Assembly: GCA_902464485.1 (NCBI GenBank)
Contig: CABQJJ010000054.1
Coordinates: 1 to 10,996 of the forward strand
Direction: 5' to 3'
Source: an uncultured Collinsella sp.
GTDB lineage: Bacteria; Actinomycetota; Coriobacteriia; Coriobacteriales; Coriobacteriaceae
DNA: 10,996 bases
This document shows positions 1-6,771 of the stretch, piece by piece. Within the stretch, counting starts at the first letter, position 1; each line of letters starts with the position of its first letter. Under the pieces are notes generated by a model. It saw only the letters and a program-made list of their open reading frames with translations, was not told where the DNA came from and searched no databases. A program made the translations under genes and the position numbers.

Positions 1-2
1 TT

Positions 3-203
3 GACGTTGCTTCCGACGGTTCCAAGCATCCGTTTACGGCTCACACCACCAACCGTGTGCCGTTTATCATCGTTGATGAGAAGGCACAGCTCACCGGTAT
101 CGAGGACGGTCGTCTCTCCGATATCGCCCCGACTATGCTCACCATGGCTGGTCTGGAGCCTTCCGCCGAGATGACGGGCCGCGTGCTCGCCACCGAGGCC
201 TAA
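3..203 (+). CDS. gpmI: 2,3-bisphosphoglycerate-independent phosphoglycerate mutase, C-terminal fragment
   Basis: This is the last 66 codons of a gene cut by the left edge of the window, ending in TAA at 201-203. The translation contains TAHTTNRVPFIIV followed by LSDIAPTMLTMAGLEPSAEMTGR, which matches the conserved C-terminus of the alkaline-phosphatase-superfamily, metal-dependent phosphoglycerate mutase (the xAHTxNxVPFI and DIAPTxLxxxGxxxPxxMTGR motifs). The enzyme interconverts 3- and 2-phosphoglycerate in cytosolic glycolysis. The catalytic serine and most metal ligands lie upstream and cannot be seen. A strong terminator follows 27 bp after the stop. In many Gram-positive genomes the glycolytic cluster gap-pgk-tpi-gpm is followed by secG; here a transposase unit lies between gpmI and secG. 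Confidence 0.93.
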   Translation, partial: DVASDGSKHPFTAHTTNRVPFIIVDEKAQLTGIEDGRLSDIAPTMLTMAGLEPSAEMTGRVLATEA

Positions 204-230
204 GAGAAAACAAATACCGTTTTCTAGTAA

Positions 231-263
231 GGGGGTTGTCCGCAACCGGACAACCCCCTTTTT
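231..263 (+). terminator. Rho-independent terminator of gpmI
   Basis: A perfect 12-bp GC-rich stem (231-242 with 247-258) closes a 4-nt loop (CAAC, 243-246) and is followed directly by five T residues (259-263). This is a textbook intrinsic terminator and it separates gpmI from the transposase unit. Confidence 0.95.
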
Positions 264-300
264 CTGCCATTTGGGGACGGGGTATAAATGGTAGAAATAG
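264..300 (-). repeat. Left REP-like hairpin of the RAYT unit
   Basis: Arms 264-272 (CTGCCATTT) and 286-294 (AAATGGTAG) form a 9-bp stem with one G-T wobble around a 13-nt loop (273-285) that carries GGGGACGGGG. Read on the minus strand, the hairpin is preceded by CTATTT (300-295), the same six bases that precede the right copy. The repeat starts one base after the terminator T-run. Confidence 0.75.
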
Positions 301-437
301 TTTTCCTCTAAAGCTGGACTTCCCGTTTGCCTGTGATGGTCTGCCACTGGCTGGTTATTTTCTGTCGACGATTTTGCTTTAACGTCTTGCTGGGTAGAGT
401 CTGCAGCACAAGAGCTTGCGGATTGTGAGGTCTAGCG

Positions 438-1187
438 ATGACAAGACAGGCTAGAGTTAAGTCCCCTTACGGCTATTACCACGTGATGATGAGAGGCTGC
501 GGCAAGCAGTATCTATTCGAAGAGGACTATCAGCGCAGGTTTTTCTTGTCCGTAGCGGGCGAAGCATGCACGCAGTACAAGGCATCGTTATGTGCCTGGT
601 GCCTCATGGACAATCATGTGCATATGCTGCTTTCCGATCGCGAAGACCATATGTGGGAGGTCGTCCATTACATAGGAACCCTCTATGGTCAGTTTTTCAA
701 CAGGGTGACCGGACGCTGTGGACCCGTATTTCAGGATCGTTATAAAAGTAAGCCAATTGAGTCTAATGACTATTTTATGCAGGCAATTCGCTACATTCAC
801 GATAATCCGATTGAGCTTGGTTGCCGCCCGGAGTTCTACCGATGGAGCAGCTATCAAGCGTACCTTGGTGAAGGCGGCCACTTGGACCGAAGCATCCTAT
901 TTAGTTTAATCGGCGGACAGGGGAATTTTGTATCCTTTAGCAAATCGGGCCGCAAGGATACCTATGTATTGAATGCGGGTCGTTCGATGACGGTGTTTGA
1001 GCAGGAGCGCAAGGCTAGGGGAGTCCTGGACGGCATGGATCCCCATGATGTTATAGGGCTTCCCGGTCCATTTGAACGTGCCGAGGCTGTTCGCAGGCTG
1101 TATGAGGCTGGCTTTAGTGAGCGACAGATTGTCCGTCTTACGGGGCTTGGACGCTATGTCGTTCAAAATGCTCTCAAATCACTTTAA
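438..1187 (+). CDS. REP-associated tyrosine transposase (Y1/HUH, IS200-like domain)
   Basis: The 249-residue protein has the hallmarks of the IS200/TnpA-REP superfamily of single-strand DNA transposases. The HUH metal-binding motif is H60-V61-H62 within MDNHVHMLL. A GPVFQDRYKS segment follows at about 95-104, and the catalytic tyrosine is probably Y119 in RYIHDNPIELG. After the Y1 domain there is a C-terminal extension ending in GFSERQIVRLTGLG (about 226-239), which reads as a helix-turn-helix and is common in the longer RAYT proteins of Gram-positive bacteria. The start ATG is preceded by GAGG with 7-nt spacing. Codon use differs from the neighbours (AGG, AGA, TTA and ATA occur here but are nearly absent from opp genes), which suggests acquisition. 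Family membership and the HUH and Tyr motifs look intact, so the enzyme may be active. RAYTs are usually single-copy and domesticated rather than freely mobile; that part is family knowledge. Confidence 0.92.
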   Translation: MTRQARVKSPYGYYHVMMRGCGKQYLFEEDYQRRFFLSVAGEACTQYKASLCAWCLMDNHVHMLLSDREDHMWEVVHYIGTLYGQFFNRVTGRCGPVFQDRYKSKPIESNDYFMQAIRYIHDNPIELGCRPEFYRWSSYQAYLGEGGHLDRSILFSLIGGQGNFVSFSKSGRKDTYVLNAGRSMTVFEQERKARGVLDGMDPHDVIGLPGPFERAEAVRRLYEAGFSERQIVRLTGLGRYVVQNALKSL

Positions 1188-1204
1188 TAGATGAAAATCA
1201 AGAG

Positions 1205-1241
1205 CTATTTCTGCCATTTCTACCCCGTCCCTGAGTGGCAG
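1205..1241 (+). repeat. Right REP-like hairpin of the RAYT unit
   Basis: This copy begins 17 bp after the transposase stop codon. Arms 1211-1219 (CTGCCATTT) and 1233-1241 (GAGTGGCAG) form a 9-bp stem with two wobble pairs around a 13-nt loop (1220-1232) carrying CCCCGTCCC. CTATTT lies directly 5' of the stem at 1205-1210. It is the inverted counterpart of 264-300. The differences between the two copies within the stem keep it paired. Confidence 0.75.
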
Positions 1242-1307
1242 GTGGGAGAGGGTGAAGGATTGTGTTAAAGTACAAGAGTTTGAATTGTTCTATTAAGGAG
1301 CTTATCT

Positions 1308-1562
1308 ATGGGTCCGTTCCAGATTCTTCTGTTTGTCGTTTGGGCTGTCTCTGCCGTGGCGCTGACGATTCTCGTCCTGATGCATTCCGGTAAGGGCACC
1401 GGCGTTTCGGATATGATCGCCAGTTCGCTGTATAACTCCAGCTCTGCCACGGGTGTCATGGAGCAGAACCTCGATCGCCTGACGGTGATCATGGCTGTCG
1501 TGTTTGCCGCGTGCGTTGTGCTCTGCATGTTTTTCTTCCCGCAGGGTATCGTGGGCCTCTAA
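1308..1562 (+). CDS. secG: Protein translocase subunit SecG
   Basis: This 84-residue membrane protein has the SecG plan: a transmembrane helix at about 4-24, a cytosolic loop beginning with the family motif HSGKGTGVSDM (26-36), and a second helix at about 58-77. SecG is the accessory third subunit of the SecYEG channel and helps SecA-driven export of preproteins. A good ribosome binding site, AAGGAG at 1295-1300, lies 7 nt before the ATG. Length and topology are normal for the family. Because gpmI is terminated upstream and the RAYT unit is inserted between them, secG needs its own promoter in 1242-1294; I see no convincing -35/-10 pair there. A terminator follows. Confidence 0.95.
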   Translation: MGPFQILLFVVWAVSAVALTILVLMHSGKGTGVSDMIASSLYNSSSATGVMEQNLDRLTVIMAVVFAACVVLCMFFFPQGIVGL

Positions 1563-1584
1563 ACACGTTCCCTATATATGCTTG

Positions 1585-1615
1585 AAAAGGGTTCCGCAAG
1601 TGCGGGACCCTTTTT
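1585..1615 (+). terminator. Rho-independent terminator of secG
   Basis: The stem pairs 1585-1597 with 1602-1614 (13 bp, one G-T wobble, A/T pairs at the base) around the loop AAGT, and it ends in a T-run at 1611-1615. It lies 22 bp after the secG stop. Confidence 0.93.
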
Positions 1616-1707
1616 GTTTACATTCATTTTACAAGGACAAAATATCCCCACATACTTCGCCTAACTAAAGAAATTCTCGACCGTTAACCGGAATTAGCCC
1701 CAAATCG

Positions 1708-1717
1708 TGTATAAAAT
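1708..1717 (+). promoter_or_regulatory. Possible -10 region of the oppA promoter
   Basis: In the 241-bp gap between the secG terminator and oppA the best -10-like sequence is TATAAA at 1710-1715 within TGTATAAAAT. No good -35 hexamer lies 16-18 bp upstream. If used, it gives a long 5' leader of about 135 nt. This is a weak call from pattern alone. Confidence 0.35.
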
Positions 1718-1805
1718 GCGCTACTGTATTGCAAAACGTTGGTCTGTTGTGCATAACCAGCCATAGCAGCGGGCGGCGTTTTGATGGTTCGGATCGGATT
1801 GTCTC

Positions 1806-1815
1806 GACATATGTC
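1806..1815 (+). promoter_or_regulatory. Short palindrome in the oppA leader (possible operator)
   Basis: GACATATGTC is a perfect 10-bp palindrome, 41 bp before the oppA start. It is long enough to be a half-site pair for a dimeric regulator but short enough to occur by chance, so it is recorded as a candidate only. Confidence 0.2.
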
Positions 1816-1856
1816 CGACTGAACATTTCTTTGTCCTATCTCATAAGGAGGATGGC

Positions 1857-3533
1857 ATGGCTGATTCTATGTTCCACCAGCCCGTTATGGGTCGTCGCGC
1901 CTTTGTCGGCGGTACCCTTGCTGCGAGCTCCATGGCTTTTCTTGCCGCATGCGGCAAGAAGGGCGGCGACGCTTCCGGTTCTGAGTCCGGTTCGACGCTG
2001 AACTTCTACATCAACAACCCGGTCTGCATCGACCCCTACAACGTCCAGGAGGATCAGGGCACTCAGGTCGAGTACCAGCTCTTCGACGCTCTGACGGAGT
2101 ACGATAACGAGAAGGGTGAGATCGTTCCGCTGGCTTGCGAGTCCTTCGAGGCTAACGACGACGCCACCGAGTTCACCTTCAAGATCAAGAAGGCCAAGTT
2201 CCACAACGGTGACGACGTTACCTCCAAGTCCTTCAAGCTCGGTTGGGAGCGCCTGGTCAACACCAAGTCGGCCATCGCTACCGAGTATGGTCCTTCCGAG
2301 GTCTCCTATCACCTTTCCATGGTCGAGGGCTATGACGATCTGGTTGCCGGCAAAGCTACCGAGCTGACCGGTGTCACCTGCCCGGATGACGAGACCCTCG
2401 TCGTCAAGCTGACTTCTGCCTACGCCGACTTCCCCTTCGTCGCCTCTCACCCGGCTCTGTCCCCGGTTCCCGAGTGCGCCGAGACCGATGTCAAGAGTTT
2501 CTACCTTGCCCCGGTCGGTAACGGCCCGTTCATGATGGACGGCAAGTGGGAGGATGGTCAGGAGATCAACCTCAAGAAGTTCGACGATTACTATGGCGAC
2601 AAGGCCAAGATCGACGCCATCCACTTCCAGGTCATTAAGGACGTTGAGACCGCTTACAAGGAGTTCCAGGCCGGCAACCTCGACATCTGCGACGTTCCCG
2701 TTGCTCAGATTGATGCCGCCAAGAAGGACCGTGGCGAGTCTAAGGACGGCTACACCATGGGTGACGGCGAGCACATGCTGCTCGGTGCCGAGCCTTCCAC
2801 CTACTATCTGACCTGCAATACCACGGCCGAGCCGTTCAACAACGCCGACCTGCGCAGGGGCATCTCCCTGGCCATCAACCGTGAGGCCATCTGCAAGACC
2901 ATCTTCAAGGGCACTCGTACCCCCGCCGACGGCATCGTTCCTCCGGGAATCGCCGGCTACAAGGAGGGCGCATGGGAGTTTGCCGCCTATGACGTCGACA
3001 AGGCCAACGAGTACCTCGACAAGGTTGCTCCCGCTGGCGCTAACGGCGATCGTGGCATCAATGTGACCCTGTCCTACAACCAGGACGGCGGCCACAAGGA
3101 GATCATGGAGTCCATCATCGGCGACCTCGCCAAGGTGGGCGTCACCGCCGTCTCCGATACTCCCGAGTGGTCTGCCCTGCTCGAGCAGTATCAGAACTTC
3201 AACTATCAGTTCGGCCGTCTGGGCTGGATTGCCGACTACCCGATCATGGACAACTTCCTGTATCCGCTGTTCCACTCTGACTCCCTCGGTGGCGACAACC
3301 GCTCTGGTTACAACAACCCCGAGTTCGACGCCAAGGTCGATGAGGCCCGTGCCACGGTTGACGACGACGAGCGCATTGCCAAGATGCAGGAGGCCGACGC
3401 TATGGTCGCTGCCGACTGCCCGGTCATCCCGGTGATGTTCTACACGCACACCATCGCCGGCTCCGACCGCGTCAAGTACCTCTATGTCGATCCGCAGAAG
3501 CACGCCGATCTGGGTACCGCTGAGCTCGCCTAA
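1857..3533 (+). CDS. oppA: Oligopeptide ABC transporter substrate-binding lipoprotein (OppA-like, SBP family 5)
   Basis: The 558-residue protein is the ligand-capturing component of a peptide importer. The N-terminus holds a twin-arginine-like motif, GRRAFVGG with R13-R14, then a hydrophobic stretch and the lipobox L29-A30-A31-C32. It is therefore predicted to be lipid-anchored through Cys32 on the outer face of the membrane, possibly via Tat. A Gly/Ser-rich linker follows. The mature part carries family-5 signatures: AKFHNGDDVTSKSFKLGWERL, then GNGPFMMDGKW, then LRRGISLAINREAICKTIF, and near the end SGYNNPEFDAKVDEA. Length is typical for OppA/DppA proteins. A strong RBS, AAGGAGG at 1845-1851, lies 5 nt before the ATG. 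Codon use is very strongly biased, as in highly expressed genes. The neighbouring oppBCDF genes complete the transporter. The peptide specificity cannot be read from the sequence. Confidence 0.93.
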   Translation: MADSMFHQPVMGRRAFVGGTLAASSMAFLAACGKKGGDASGSESGSTLNFYINNPVCIDPYNVQEDQGTQVEYQLFDALTEYDNEKGEIVPLACESFEANDDATEFTFKIKKAKFHNGDDVTSKSFKLGWERLVNTKSAIATEYGPSEVSYHLSMVEGYDDLVAGKATELTGVTCPDDETLVVKLTSAYADFPFVASHPALSPVPECAETDVKSFYLAPVGNGPFMMDGKWEDGQEINLKKFDDYYGDKAKIDAIHFQVIKDVETAYKEFQAGNLDICDVPVAQIDAAKKDRGESKDGYTMGDGEHMLLGAEPSTYYLTCNTTAEPFNNADLRRGISLAINREAICKTIFKGTRTPADGIVPPGIAGYKEGAWEFAAYDVDKANEYLDKVAPAGANGDRGINVTLSYNQDGGHKEIMESIIGDLAKVGVTAVSDTPEWSALLEQYQNFNYQFGRLGWIADYPIMDNFLYPLFHSDSLGGDNRSGYNNPEFDAKVDEARATVDDDERIAKMQEADAMVAADCPVIPVMFYTHTIAGSDRVKYLYVDPQKHADLGTAELA

Positions 3534-3630
3534 GAGTTTGCAGCTTCCGTGAGGGTCAAGTATTTACGTAGACCTCATGGGAAACATACAGTTCTCCCTA
3601 ACCTGGGGTAAACTGGCTGATGGTAATTTT

Positions 3631-3658
3631 GGGATGCCGGTCTGGCGATCGGCATCCC
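3631..3658 (+). terminator. Hairpin between oppA and oppB (attenuator or mRNA-stabilising stem)
   Basis: Arms 3631-3639 (GGGATGCCG) and 3650-3658 (CGGCATCCC) pair perfectly, and the stem extends inward by three more pairs (one wobble) to a TGGC loop, giving 12 bp. It is followed by ATTTAG rather than a T-run, so it looks like a leaky terminator or a 3'-end stabiliser and not a full stop. It sits in the 156-bp oppA-oppB gap, where uncoupling the abundant binding protein from the permease genes is common. A weaker bulged stem (3550-3557 with 3571-3577) lies upstream. Confidence 0.65.
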
Positions 3659-3689
3659 ATTTAGGTTAATCCCTAGATAGGGGAGTGGT

Positions 3690-4727
3690 ATGGGTAAGTA
3701 CATCGTTAAACGTGTGCTTCAGTTCATCCCGGTATTTTTGGGCGTTACGTTGATTCTGTTCGCCCTCCAGAACATCGTGCCGGGAGACCCGATCAAGCTG
3801 ATCGGTGGAGACAAGGCTCTGTCCCCCGAGGTGGAGCTTCAACTTCGCGTGCGCTATCACCTGGTCCAGGCGGACGAGGACGGCAACGCGATCCTTGACG
3901 AGAACGGCGATCCCGTTCCAACGTCGCTTGTGGACCAATACTTGAATTACATGAATGGTCTGCTTCATGGCGATCTGGGCAATTCGTATCAGCGCAAGCT
4001 GCCGGTTGCGGAAATCTTTGCTCAGAAGTATCCGTATACGGTTAAACTCGCCGCGTGCGCCATTGTGCTCGAGGCAATCATGGGTATCGGTGCGGGTATC
4101 ATTTCGGCGGTAAAGCGCTATTCCTTCTGGGATATTTTGGTAACGCTGACCACGTCGATCCTCGTTGCTGTTCCTGCCTTCTGGCTCGGTATGTTGCTGC
4201 AGCTATTCTTTGGTGTCATCCTCAAGGATGCCACCGGCGGCGCATTCTCCATGCCGATCTCGGGTGCCGGCGGCTCCAGCTCTCAGTATCAGGATTGGAT
4301 GCACTATGTGCTTCCGACCATTACGCTGGCTTCGGTTTCGACCGCCTATGCTGCCCGCATCATGCGCTCGCAGCTACTCGACGTCATGAATCAGGATTAC
4401 ATCCGCACGGCAAAGGCCAAGGGTCTCTCCAATCGTGCGATCATCGTCAAGCATGCGCTTAAGAATGCACTCATCCCCGTTGTTACCTATATCGGTGTCG
4501 ACTTCGGCGGCATGCTTTCGGGCGCCATCCTGACCGAGACGGTCTTTAACTGGCCCGGTATCGGCTCTGAGGTCTATCGTGCCATTAGCATGCGCGACTG
4601 GCCCATCGTTATGGGCGGCGTTACGCTCATCGTCGTCGTCGTCATGGTGATCAACCTGCTCGTCGACATTAGCTATGCATTCCTCGACCCGCGTATCCGC
4701 CTTGGCGGTCCGTCGGATAAGGCCTAA
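3690..4727 (+). CDS. oppB: Oligopeptide ABC transporter permease OppB/DppB
   Basis: The 345-residue inner-membrane protein begins MGKYIVKRVLQFIPVFLGVTLILF, the standard first helix of OppB/DppB permeases, followed by the conserved VPGDP. An extracellular stretch at about 30-115 includes LLHGDLGNSY. Several hydrophobic helices follow. The binding-protein-dependent transport signature (EAA loop), which contacts the ATPases, lies at about 240-265 (RTAKAKGLSNRAIIVKHALKNA when read across that span). The C-terminus ends in YAFLDPRIR, also typical. An RBS, GGGGAG at 3680-3685, precedes the ATG. OppB pairs with OppC, encoded 14 bp downstream, to form the translocation pore. Length is slightly above average because of the extracellular segment between helices 1 and 2. 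Confidence 0.93.
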   Translation: MGKYIVKRVLQFIPVFLGVTLILFALQNIVPGDPIKLIGGDKALSPEVELQLRVRYHLVQADEDGNAILDENGDPVPTSLVDQYLNYMNGLLHGDLGNSYQRKLPVAEIFAQKYPYTVKLAACAIVLEAIMGIGAGIISAVKRYSFWDILVTLTTSILVAVPAFWLGMLLQLFFGVILKDATGGAFSMPISGAGGSSSQYQDWMHYVLPTITLASVSTAYAARIMRSQLLDVMNQDYIRTAKAKGLSNRAIIVKHALKNALIPVVTYIGVDFGGMLSGAILTETVFNWPGIGSEVYRAISMRDWPIVMGGVTLIVVVVMVINLLVDISYAFLDPRIRLGGPSDKA

Positions 4728-4741
4728 GGGAGGTACGTCTC

Positions 4742-5677
4742 ATGCAGGAAACTGATTCTCAGTCTCAGGAGCAGGCTACCGCCACCAAGGCCGCATCTGC
4801 TCCCGCCAAGTCCCGCACGCTGTGGGGCGACGCTTTTAAGCGTCTTCGTAAGAATAAGCTCGCCGTTATCGGTATCTGCTGGATTATCATCGTCGTTTTG
4901 GTTGCCCTGACCGCCGATCTGTGGGCTAAGCCTTGGCTCGGTTCGCCGACGGCTTCCGATTCGACCACCATGGCCGAGACTTCGCTGCTGGCTCCGTGTG
5001 CCGAGCACCCGTTTGGTACCGACTCCCTGGGCCGCGACATTCTCGTCCGAGTTATCTACGGCGCGCGCGTTTCGCTTTCCGTCGGTATTATGGCCACCGC
5101 CATCTCCACGGTGATCGGTCTGATCATGGGCGCCCTGGCCGGTTTCTATGGCGGCATCTGGGATACGATTATCATGCGCTTCGCGGATATCTTCCTGGCG
5201 TTCCCGTACGTGCTGTTCGTTGTCGCCATGATTGCCGTTATCGGCCGTGGTCTTCAGAATGTTTTCATCGCCATCGGTATTCTCGGCTGGCCTTCGATTG
5301 CGCGCGTCTTCCGATCCGCGATCCTGACGGTCAAAGAGAACGACTATGTTGACGCCGCTCGCGCTATGGGTGCATCCGATGCGCGTATCGTTATGCGTCA
5401 TATCTTCCCGAACTCCGTTGCTTCCATCGTGGTCTACGCGACCATGAACATTGGTGGCGCCATTCTGACCGAGTCCGCTCTGTCCTTCCTCGGCATGGGC
5501 GTTATCCCGCCTACGCCTTCGTGGGGCTCCATGATTCAGGACGGTCAGCAGTATCTGCTGACTGCTCCCTGGATGATGATCATGCCCGGTCTGGCAATTC
5601 TTTCGACGGTGCTCGCCTTCACCCTGCTGGGTGACGGTCTGCGCGACGCCCTCGACGTCAAGATGAAGGACGCATAA
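4742..5677 (+). CDS. oppC: Oligopeptide ABC transporter permease OppC/DppC
   Basis: This 311-residue partner permease has a charged, Ala/Ser-rich cytosolic N-terminus, then the OppC-type entry LWGDAFKRLRKNKLAVIG and a first helix at about 40-60. The conserved HPFGTDSLGRDILVRVIYGARVSL follows, which is diagnostic of the OppC/DppC N-terminal region. The EAA loop is at about 204-230 (DAARAMGASDARIVMRHIFPN when read across it). The C-terminus contains ESALSFLGMGVIPPTPSWG and GDGLRDALD, both near-invariant in OppC. An RBS, GGGAGG at 4728-4733, overlaps the end of oppB's stop region. The 14-bp spacing after oppB and 2-bp spacing before oppD indicate one transcript. Confidence 0.94.
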   Translation: MQETDSQSQEQATATKAASAPAKSRTLWGDAFKRLRKNKLAVIGICWIIIVVLVALTADLWAKPWLGSPTASDSTTMAETSLLAPCAEHPFGTDSLGRDILVRVIYGARVSLSVGIMATAISTVIGLIMGALAGFYGGIWDTIIMRFADIFLAFPYVLFVVAMIAVIGRGLQNVFIAIGILGWPSIARVFRSAILTVKENDYVDAARAMGASDARIVMRHIFPNSVASIVVYATMNIGGAILTESALSFLGMGVIPPTPSWGSMIQDGQQYLLTAPWMMIMPGLAILSTVLAFTLLGDGLRDALDVKMKDA

Positions 5678-5679
5678 GG

Positions 5680-6771
5680 ATGAAGAAGAACAAGAACTAT
5701 GTGGACCTGAAGGACCAGCCGGTTCCCGAGGGCCAGCATCTGCTCGAGGTCGATGACCTTAAGATGTATTTCCATACCGAGGATGGCGTCGTTCGCGCTG
5801 TCGACGGTGTGTCTTACACGCTCGATCGAGGCGAGACCCTGGGTGTCGTCGGTGAGTCCGGCTCCGGTAAGTCCGTGACCGCCATGACCATCATGGGCCT
5901 CATCTCGATGCCTCCGGGAAAGATTGAGGGCGGCGACGTTCGCTACCGCGGTCGTTCTATCCTCGAGATGACCGAGGAAGAGATGCAGCACATTCGCGGT
6001 AACGACATCGCGATGATCTTCCAGGATCCTATGACCTCCTTGAACCCGGTCTATAAGATCGGCAAGCAGGTGGGCGAGGGCCTTCGTCTGCACCGTGGTT
6101 ACTCCAAGCAGGAGGCGCTCAAGCGCGCCACCGAGCTTTTGGACCTCGTTGGTATTCCCGAGCCCGAGAAGCGCGTCAATGAGTATCCGCACCAGTTCTC
6201 GGGCGGTATGCGTCAGCGTGTCATGATCGCTATGGCTCTTGCCTGCGATCCCGATATCCTGATTGCCGACGAGCCCACGACGGCTCTGGACGTTACCATC
6301 CAGGCTCAGATTATCGAGCTCATGCAGGAGATGCAGGAGAAGAACGGCAACGCCATCATCATGATTACCCATGACCTTGGCGTCGTCGCCGATATGGCCG
6401 ATAAGATCATGGTTATGTACGCCGGCCGTCCCGTCGAGTTCGGTACTGCTGAGGAAATCTTCTACGAGAGCCGCCACCCCTACACCTGGGGTCTTATCCG
6501 CTCCATCCCGGAGCAGGCGATCGAAGAGAAGAAGCCTCTTACGCCGATTCACGGCAACCCGCCTTCGCTCATGAACTTGCCTGAGGGCTGCGTCTTCTCT
6601 CCTCGTTGCCCCTATGCGACGGACAAGTGCCGCAAGCAGCGCCCCGAGCGTGTCGTTACCGAGTCTGGTCACTACTCTGCGTGCCACTACTCCGGTGACC
6701 CCGAGTTCCTCAAGAACGCTCCTGAGACGTCCCGTACGCGCAAGGATTCCAAGAAGGGAGGCGAGGCGTAA
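5680..6771 (+). CDS. oppD: Oligopeptide ABC transporter ATP-binding protein OppD/DppD
   Basis: The 363-residue cytosolic ATPase carries Walker A GESGSGKS at 58-65, the ABC signature SGGMRQR at 174-180, and Walker B LIADEP with D197 and the catalytic E198. The C-terminal oligopeptide-transporter domain has a four-cysteine pattern: C304, C310, C317 and C335, the last in HYSACH. That pattern is conserved in OppD/DppD and has been reported to hold an iron-sulfur cluster in the mycobacterial OppABCD; whether it does here is inference. OppD works as a heterodimer with OppF, encoded directly downstream. The start lies 2 bp after the oppC stop, with GAAGGA at 5665-5670 as the likely RBS inside oppC. 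The gene ends in TAA whose last A is the first base of the oppF ATG. Confidence 0.95.
   Translation: MKKNKNYVDLKDQPVPEGQHLLEVDDLKMYFHTEDGVVRAVDGVSYTLDRGETLGVVGESGSGKSVTAMTIMGLISMPPGKIEGGDVRYRGRSILEMTEEEMQHIRGNDIAMIFQDPMTSLNPVYKIGKQVGEGLRLHRGYSKQEALKRATELLDLVGIPEPEKRVNEYPHQFSGGMRQRVMIAMALACDPDILIADEPTTALDVTIQAQIIELMQEMQEKNGNAIIMITHDLGVVADMADKIMVMYAGRPVEFGTAEEIFYESRHPYTWGLIRSIPEQAIEEKKPLTPIHGNPPSLMNLPEGCVFSPRCPYATDKCRKQRPERVVTESGHYSACHYSGDPEFLKNAPETSRTRKDSKKGGEA

Larger units (their letters stand above)
264..1241 (+). mobile_element. RAYT unit: Y1 transposase gene bracketed by inverted hairpin repeats
   Basis: The transposase gene at 438-1187 is flanked by two copies of a 37-bp sequence in inverted orientation (264-300 and 1205-1241), identical at 32 of 37 positions and at 25 of 27 in the gene-proximal part. 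Each copy folds into a hairpin. This is the layout expected of a REP-associated tyrosine transposase gene with its cognate REP elements. The unit sits between the gpmI terminator and secG. The left repeat starts immediately after the T-run of that terminator. No target-site duplication is obvious, which fits Y1-type elements, which do not generate one. The exact outer boundaries are inferred from the end of repeat similarity. Confidence 0.75.

Noticed and set aside
1836..3503. 555-residue open frame on the minus strand opposite oppA
   Set aside because: It is a product of the strong codon bias of oppA (few minus-strand stops arise). Its translation is low-complexity (V/L/G/D/E-rich) with no domain, and oppA is a clear family member with a good RBS.
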